Assembly: GCF_019249655.2 (NCBI RefSeq)
Contig: NZ_CP137557.1
Span: 3,133,001 to 3,197,000 of the forward strand
Source of the DNA: Segatella copri
GTDB taxonomy: Bacteria; Bacteroidota; Bacteroidia; Bacteroidales; Bacteroidaceae
Direction of reading: 5' to 3'
Length of the DNA stretch: 64,000 nucleotides
Below the pieces are notes generated by a model. It was not told the DNA's origin. It worked only from the letters and a program-made list of their open reading frames with translations, and made no database searches. Shown piece by piece: positions 58,959-64,000 of this stretch. The stretch's first letter is position 1. Each line of letters starts with the position of its first letter. The translations under genes were made by a program, and so were the position numbers.

Positions 58959-61538
58959 TTAAACGGTAGGCGATGCTTTCTGATAACGCTTGTCTGGCAA
59001 CACGCTTATCAAGCCCTGTTGCTTCCAGTTCTTCAACATCTGCTTCACCGACTCATGAGTAGCACTCGCCCCTTTCACGGAAATGCTCTGCTGCTGAGCC
59101 TGGTCGAAGGAGAAGGTTACGTCAAGTCGCTCGAAGATGGAATCGTTTCTACCCCTGCGCGTGCGGTCGTATGGCGACTGTCCGCAATAATCTTTCGACG
59201 AGAAAGCATCCTCGATGCGGGAGCGGAAGAAGTAAAGTGCATTGTCCAACTGATAATCAGCCAGAACATTGAACACGCCCAGCATGGTAGGCGTCTGCAT
59301 CTTCACTATCAAATCCTTCCACGCCTGCGGATTCTGCTTCAACAGCTTCTCCGCTCCCTGGAAACCGTGCTTCTGAATCAGCGATTCAGCCACCTTGCAG
59401 AGCAGGATACAGGTCATCATTCTCATCGTGGTAGGACAGATTCGGAAACGCTGACGGGCTTTCACCTTATCATCATTCTTCATCGTCTCCAGGCGAATCT
59501 GTTCCAGCCATTCTCTACCCTTTTCCTCCAGCTTAGGAAGCACCACGTCGCCTTCCATCAGAGGCAGCAGATGGGCTACCTGCATGATGCGGTCGCGCTG
59601 GCGTTCGGTGAGCACATACAGATTATCCGTCAACGGAGTAAACGTGTTGTCTGGGGTTCTTGCCACGGTAATACGGCTCTGAAAACCATCCGTATAATTG
59701 TTCACCACTCTATAGAGCGCATCAGGCGTTCCACACATCACCACGTTCCATAACAGTCTGTCTATGTGAACATTCACTGCGTCTGCGCTTCTAGCCTCAC
59801 GCTCGTAGCTCGTACCGTCGTAAGCCTGACGGAGCATCACGGAAAAGTCGCTCATCGCCGATTTCCATTTCTGCGCCACAGTGTCGGCTTCTGGAGTAAA
59901 CGAGAAGGCGTGCTTGCCTTCCGTATTAGCTAATCTTTCAGCCAAATTCGCCACGGTGTTGTTCAGCGTCAGGCATCTTACGGGCAGTTTCGGCTCTTCC
60001 GGCTGCTCCTTCTTGTTCTTCGCCGCACGCTTCTTGGCTCGCCATTCGTCCTCCTTCTGCTGATACATTTTGTCCATATCCTTCACTTCCGAAGTCCATG
60101 CATCCACCACGGGGTCAATGCTTCCCTTTCCAGAGGCAAAATCACCGGCGATGTAGGAGATGAGGTTCAGCGAGTTCATCTTGCCGTGAACCGCCACCTT
60201 TACGCCCGTAGCCAGCATTCCGATGGCGGGGCAGATGGCGGTAATCACGGGCATTGCCAGTGCCGGACCCACTGCATCCAACGAATCCTTCACGCCCAGT
60301 GGCATTTTGGGCAGGGCGTTGTAAAAAAACAGATCGTCCTGGGCATTCGCCTCATCCAGCGCATTGACCAACGCCTCATTGTCTTCCTGACTTCCGCCCT
60401 TAGCAGCCCCCAGCTTCAGTTTTTCCTGTCGGATAGCAGCGAGCACATCTTTCAGTCGCTTAGGCATTTGGGTGATTTTCTCGTTCAGCGCCGAGTTGAT
60501 ACAAGCCATCTTCTCCTGCTCAGGGAAACCATCGTAGCAGGGAATTACCTGAGCCATCAGATTGCGGTCGAAGCCACAGATGTGGCGAAGGTTCACGGCA
60601 AGCTCAAAGGTCAGCGTGTTGCGGTTGGAGCGAACTGGCTCATGCCCGTCATTATACATCTGCCACCACTTTTGGATGATTTCGGAATATGGGATTCCGA
60701 GGTAATCATTACTGGATGAAGAAGTGGATGAAGGTGATGATGAAGGAGATGAAGATGATGATGAAGCGGAAGCAGGCTGAGCCTGATTCTTAGAAGAATT
60801 CTGAGAGGATTGAACCTTTTGAGGATTCATCTGATTTTCAAGAGATTTCTGATTCTCTTGATTACCCAGATTTTTCTGAGAATCAAAAGCCTTCTCTTCA
60901 ACCTTCTCCAACCAAGGCTTGTAATGCTTATTCGCCTTGTGTGCACCTGAAGGCAACTCCTCCTGCCCATACTTCTCACGCTCTTCCAGCACCTTGCCTT
61001 CAGCCGCCACGGCAGCTTCTTCATAATCATCCTTGAAGAGTTCGGGCGATAGATAGAGCAAATCTTCAGCATCAGCAGAAGTTGTGAAATAAACTCGGTT
61101 AATATCGTGAGCCGAAGTATCCATCTCGCACTCCATCATCTTGGCAATTCTTACCTGGTTCTCCAGGATAGTCTTGCCCATCTCTCGCTTGCACACCGCA
61201 TGACCGCCCTGTCGTGCGCTGCGTTCCAGCATCAGCAAACCATATTTTTCAGGTTCCTGCAGCATCAGCTTAGCAGCCTTCTCGAAATCCTGCTTATCAT
61301 CCAGGTCGAAGCCGAAAGCCCGGCTAGGCAGCTTCGTGCCCTTCACCACACCTTGCGGATAATGCCCGGAGTAGTTAAACTGCACCAGTCTTCGCTTCGC
61401 CCCGTCGTTTCCCTCGCGCGCCAGTCGCAAGTTCGCCTTCTGTTCGTAGCTTCCACGAATCTTTCTGTAATCCTCTTCCGAGGTGATGGAGCGGGCCACC
61501 TTGTGCCCGTTCTCCACCTTAATTAAATAGCAACTCAT
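58959..61538 (-). CDS. VirE-N/DUF3987-type primase-helicase-like protein
   Basis: 859 aa. N-terminal ~200 residues: BT4734/VirE-N-like domain (SRAFGFDLDDKQDFEKAAKLMLQEPEKYGLLMLERSARQGGHAV, INRVYFTTSADAEDLLYLSPELF). A Ser-rich linker lies near residues 250-275. C-terminal part: DUF3987-like ATPase with YIAGDFASGKGSIDPVVDAW (degenerate Walker A) and FSFTPEADTVAQKW. Common in Bacteroidales next to phage-type amidases. Role in replication of a mobile element is inferred. Confidence 0.8.
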   Translation of the reverse strand: MSCYLIKVENGHKVARSITSEEDYRKIRGSYEQKANLRLAREGNDGAKRRLVQFNYSGHYPQGVVKGTKLPSRAFGFDLDDKQDFEKAAKLMLQEPEKYGLLMLERSARQGGHAVCKREMGKTILENQVRIAKMMECEMDTSAHDINRVYFTTSADAEDLLYLSPELFKDDYEEAAVAAEGKVLEEREKYGQEELPSGAHKANKHYKPWLEKVEEKAFDSQKNLGNQENQKSLENQMNPQKVQSSQNSSKNQAQPASASSSSSSPSSSPSSTSSSSNDYLGIPYSEIIQKWWQMYNDGHEPVRSNRNTLTFELAVNLRHICGFDRNLMAQVIPCYDGFPEQEKMACINSALNEKITQMPKRLKDVLAAIRQEKLKLGAAKGGSQEDNEALVNALDEANAQDDLFFYNALPKMPLGVKDSLDAVGPALAMPVITAICPAIGMLATGVKVAVHGKMNSLNLISYIAGDFASGKGSIDPVVDAWTSEVKDMDKMYQQKEDEWRAKKRAAKNKKEQPEEPKLPVRCLTLNNTVANLAERLANTEGKHAFSFTPEADTVAQKWKSAMSDFSVMLRQAYDGTSYEREARSADAVNVHIDRLLWNVVMCGTPDALYRVVNNYTDGFQSRITVARTPDNTFTPLTDNLYVLTERQRDRIMQVAHLLPLMEGDVVLPKLEEKGREWLEQIRLETMKNDDKVKARQRFRICPTTMRMMTCILLCKVAESLIQKHGFQGAEKLLKQNPQAWKDLIVKMQTPTMLGVFNVLADYQLDNALYFFRSRIEDAFSSKDYCGQSPYDRTRRGRNDSIFERLDVTFSFDQAQQQSISVKGASATHESVKQMLKNWKQQGLISVLPDKRYQKASPTV

Positions 61539-61582
61539 CTATGTCTTTCTACCTATCAATTTAAGTTGAACATCCATAACTT

Positions 61583-61984
61583 CTATCGCTTCAACTGATA
61601 ATCCACCACAGCCTCAGCAGCCTCTTCCGCCTCCTTTACCAGCGCGCTGCCGATGTTGATTCCTTCATCACAGAACACCTTCAAGGTGAGCTGGATGGCT
61701 CCATCCTTGGTCTTGCTCACACGACCGTGCGCCAGTTTTCTGATCAGCACTGACTGCGAGCGGATTCGTGGTTTCATCACGAAATCAAAAGTTCCATCAG
61801 AAAGCTGCTGGGCAACGCCCTGCGAGCGGAATCCCTGCACCTTCACTCCTGCCCCATGTTCACTAGGTGCAAAGAGGAAACACTTGCTCTCATCATAGAA
61901 AGCCATACCACCCAGCTGCACATGCTGGCAGCCATTATTATTCACCTGCTGGTTATTTACCTGCTTATTCTGTCCCTTTTTCAT
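61583..61984 (-). CDS. Small unknown protein of the VirE module
   Basis: 133 aa from ATG 61984 (MKKGQNKQVNNQQVNNNG); upstream extension would add a hydrophobic leader without better context. N-terminus Asn/Gln-rich and disordered. Body: VQLGGMAFYDESKCFLFAPSEHGAGVKVQGFRSQGVAQQLSDGTFDFVMKPRIRSQSVLIRKLAHGRVSKT, ending in a helix. Position resembles that of HU-like proteins in related modules, but no HU motif is visible. Confidence 0.6.
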   Translation of the reverse strand: MKKGQNKQVNNQQVNNNGCQHVQLGGMAFYDESKCFLFAPSEHGAGVKVQGFRSQGVAQQLSDGTFDFVMKPRIRSQSVLIRKLAHGRVSKTKDGAIQLTLKVFCDEGINIGSALVKEAEEAAEAVVDYQLKR

Positions 61985-62115
61985 AAAATCTTCAATTAAA
62001 ATAAGGATGAACGAAAGAAGTGTCATAAGTTTCAGTTTGCGCAAATTATCCCGGGACAATTCTTACTCCACCTATTTCAATTCAAGATTAAACACTTGCC
62101 TATCAAGCCTCTGCT

Positions 62116-62397
62116 TTACTTGCCCAGCTTTTCAATATCCGTAACCAGGATATCCTGATAAACCTGACCATTGTACTCATGAGCCATGAATCGGAGCGTC
62201 ACCGCTACTATCGTGCCCGGAGCAAACTTGCACTGAGCCATATTGCCCAGCATAGCGGCAGCATACTGGTTCTCGTACTTGCCACCCAATTCCTGCAAGA
62301 TGATGTTACATTTCATCATCTGTCCGTTCTCACTCTTCTGGCTCTGCACGGCGAAAGCCTCGCCCTGCTTCACCACTCTCATAATCTGAGCATTCAT
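62116..62397 (-). CDS. Small OB-fold-like protein, first gene of the module
   Basis: 93 aa from ATG 62397 (MNAQIMRVVKQGEAFAVQSQ). Alternating strands (KCNIILQELGGKYENQYAAAMLG, GTIVAVTLRFMAHEYNGQVYQDILVTDIEKL) look like an OB-fold, as in single-stranded DNA-binding proteins. Upstream in-frame codons to 62493 lack a good start. Partner of the VirE-like protein by position. Confidence 0.6.
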   Translation of the reverse strand: MNAQIMRVVKQGEAFAVQSQKSENGQMMKCNIILQELGGKYENQYAAAMLGNMAQCKFAPGTIVAVTLRFMAHEYNGQVYQDILVTDIEKLGK

Positions 62398-62493
62398 AAT
62401 TATATAATGAAGAAGATGCTTCAAGATCACCAAACCATTTCGGCGTTGTCTTGTTTCTTCGACGATGCAAAAGTACTGCGAAAACCAAGGCAA

Positions 62494-62746
62494 AACAATC
62501 CTTTTCCCACACCTTCCCCGAAAAACCCGTGATTTTGGGAAAAATCGGGCATTTCTTGGGAAAAAGTAAGAAGAAGAAAAAAGAGAGAGCTAAAAAGTAA
62601 AGAAAAAGGGAAAAATCATTCCCCTTCCCCCCAAAAATCCCTCATTTTTTCCCAACGTTGGGAAAAATCTTGGGAATCTTGGGAAAAATCACCCCCACAA
62701 CCCACATTTTAACACACGAAATATTTATAATTCAAAAAAAAATGCT
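62494..62746. promoter_or_regulatory. Gene-free region with TTGGGAAAAA repeats and a 22-bp palindrome
   Basis: Centre: TTTTTCCCAACG and its mirror, a perfect palindrome at 62646-62667. TTGGGAAAAA occurs near 62535, 62556, 62658 and 62688. The stretch separates the leftward VirE module from the rightward Rpn gene. Reads like an operator array or origin-like iterons; no gene present. Confidence 0.6.
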
Positions 62747-62754
62747 TATTTTTG
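62747..62754 (+). promoter_or_regulatory. Probable -7 element of the Rpn gene
   Basis: TATTTTTG followed by CAC, 38 nt before ATG 62793. No clear -33 element. Confidence 0.45.
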
Positions 62755-62792
62755 CACTACAATTCAGTTAAACGTTTTAAAAGGAAATAGAT

Positions 62793-63653
62793 ATGAAACG
62801 GATAGAAGAACGATATATTAGCTTGCTTACCGATTTCGGTTTTAAGCGTATCTTTGGAACAAAGCCTAACAAGGATTTGCTCATCAATTTCTTGAATTCA
62901 CTGTTTGATGGTTTTCAGGTCATCAAGGATGTGAAGTACTTGAATAGTGAGCACGTTGGTGATGTTTTTGCCGAGCGCAAGGCCATCTTTGATGTATATT
63001 GCGAAAATGAGCGTGGCGAAAAGTTCATCGTTGAGATGCAGAATGCTTATCAGAAGTACTTCAAGGATCGTTCTTTGTTCTATTCTACTTTTCCTATCCG
63101 TGAACAGGCTCCAAAGGGGGCTGAATGGAACTTCAAGCTTGAACATGTTTACACTGTTGCTCTGCTGAATTTCGACTTGGAAGAAGAGGCATTTGACAAA
63201 AATGATATCAACCATGATGTGGGCTTGCTTGACAAGAAGACTCTTAAGGTTTTTAATGACAAACTTTCTTTCAAGTATGTTGAGATAGCGAAGTTCAACA
63301 AAACAGAGGATGAGCTTGTCACGCTTTATGATAAGTGGTTGTATGTGTTGAAAAACCTCTCCCGATTGGATGAACGTCCTGCTGCCTTGAAAGAGAAAGT
63401 GTTTACTAAACTCTTTGAGGAGGCCGAGATTGCGAAGTTCACCCCAACAGAGTTGAAAGAATATGAGGATAGTTTGAAGGCGTATCGTGATGTCAAGAAC
63501 TCTATAGATACGGCTTTGGAAAAGGGGCGTGAGGAAGGTAAAAACTCGATGGCTATCCAAATAGCAAAAAAGATGTTGGATGCTGGCATGGATATAGAAA
63601 CAGTTATGCAAATAACAGATTTGTCAAAAAGTGAGATTGAGAAACTAAAATGA
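62793..63653 (+). CDS. Rpn/PD-(D/E)XK nuclease family protein
   Basis: 286 aa. LLTDFGFKRIFGTKPNKDLLINFLNSLF is the family N-terminus; VFAERKAIFDVYCENERGEKFIVEMQ carries the nuclease acidic/Lys residues (D..., E-x-Q). The C-terminal end (ALEKGREEGKNSMAIQIAKKMLDAGMDIETVMQITDLSKSEIEKL) is the repeat-like tail seen in Rpn recombination-promoting nucleases and related transposase-like proteins. Intact. Often multi-copy in Prevotella. Confidence 0.88.
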   Translation: MKRIEERYISLLTDFGFKRIFGTKPNKDLLINFLNSLFDGFQVIKDVKYLNSEHVGDVFAERKAIFDVYCENERGEKFIVEMQNAYQKYFKDRSLFYSTFPIREQAPKGAEWNFKLEHVYTVALLNFDLEEEAFDKNDINHDVGLLDKKTLKVFNDKLSFKYVEIAKFNKTEDELVTLYDKWLYVLKNLSRLDERPAALKEKVFTKLFEEAEIAKFTPTELKEYEDSLKAYRDVKNSIDTALEKGREEGKNSMAIQIAKKMLDAGMDIETVMQITDLSKSEIEKLK

Positions 63654-63670
63654 TAAATCTCTATTCATTA

Positions 63671-63805
63671 ATGTCAAAGGAATACGGAATCGTGTATTTA
63701 CTAACAAACCCAGTAATGCCTGGTCTCGTAAAGATCGTAATGGCGGCACAGGAAAATATTGGTAGGATGAATAATAACAACTTTTATGAATATGGACAGT
63801 ATTAG
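63671..63805 (+). pseudogene. Truncated GIY-YIG nuclease remnant
   Basis: 44 codons: YGIVYLLTNPVMPGLVKI is the opening of a T5orf172-type GIY-YIG domain. After this the expected G-x-T and Arg-containing part is replaced by MAAQENIGRMNNNNFYEYGQY and a stop. The remainder of the domain is not found in another frame nearby. Confidence 0.7.
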
Positions 63806-64000
63806 AGACTTATCCAAAGATAAAGACATCATCCGAATAATCGGAAGAATGCCTGATCGTGTTTTGGATAAAGAGGCTGAGGGCGAAGGTGTAGATATCT
63901 TAGATAGAATTTATGAGGTCCATATAGGTACGCAAGGCAAAATGATAGATATGTTGCTGAAAGCCGGCTATAAGGTTACTGAAAGTGATTCTTATACGGC
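63792..64000 (+). CDS. Unknown protein, 5' part only
   Basis: At least 69 codons, open to the window edge, from ATG 63792 (MDSIRDLSKDKDIIRIIGRM). Mixed charge and helical. It overlaps the GIY-YIG remnant by 14 bp, which argues that it is the next real gene. Family cannot be judged from this fragment. Confidence 0.55.
   Translation, partial: MDSIRDLSKDKDIIRIIGRMPDRVLDKEAEGEGVDILDRIYEVHIGTQGKMIDMLLKAGYKVTESDSYT

Overview
The window looks like a Bacteroidales chromosome, most likely Prevotella/Segatella (for example a P. copri relative). The reasons are the promoter grammar (TTTG-type -33, 19-nt spacer, TAnnTTTG -7), the absence of strong Shine-Dalgarno sequences, the DUF3078-pyrG-yidC order, and the AT-rich intergenic regions. 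This species call is inference; no rRNA gene is present.

Layout. 1-4519 is host: a partial pyruvate phosphate dikinase gene (minus), a repeat-rich gene-free stretch, and a TrmA/RlmD-family RNA methyltransferase gene. 4559-43541 is a complete-looking, Mu-like transposable prophage of 38,983 bp. It has split a porin gene after codon 5: codons 1-5 lie at 4544-4558 and the rest at 43546-44700. Removing the phage and one copy of a 4-bp TATC duplication restores a perfect signal peptide. 44701-64000 is host again: a large palindromic element, DUF3078, pyrG and yidC. Next comes a stack of three toxin-antitoxin modules (HicAB, a three-gene HipBST-like set, MntA/HepT) with a rhodanese lipoprotein between them. 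Then come DUF1846, an S9 prolyl peptidase, a leftward five-gene module (OB-like small protein, unknown, VirE/DUF3987 protein, DUF5675, amidase), an Rpn/PD-(D/E)XK gene and a broken GIY-YIG remnant.

Prophage organisation. The left end carries transposase-site repeats, one small orphan gene and a CI/LexA-type repressor (minus). A rightward early operon encodes MuA-like transposase, MuB-like ATPase, a RecA-like ATPase, small zinc-finger proteins, DUF3164, Mu gpG-like and tail-completion proteins. A leftward late operon encodes small and large terminase, gp36-like protein, portal and a MuF/zincin/toxin-like protein. It ends in a diversity-generating retroelement (DGR): template repeat, reverse transcriptase and a translationally coupled unknown protein. 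A rightward late operon encodes protease/scaffold, capsid, amidase, holin-like protein, overlapping spanin, tail tube, frameshifted tail chaperones, tape measure, baseplate proteins and a 2279-aa adhesin. No sheath gene is seen, so a transposable siphovirus is inferred.

The most interesting system is the DGR. A 113-bp template repeat (15896-16008, minus) matches a 113-bp variable repeat (43147-43259, plus) at the C-terminus of the adhesin 27 kb away. They differ at nine positions, and eight of these are template adenines, the signature of adenine-specific mutagenic retrohoming. The two late operons that carry the DGR and its target start from one symmetric divergent promoter (22320-22429), so diversification and virion production are probably co-expressed.
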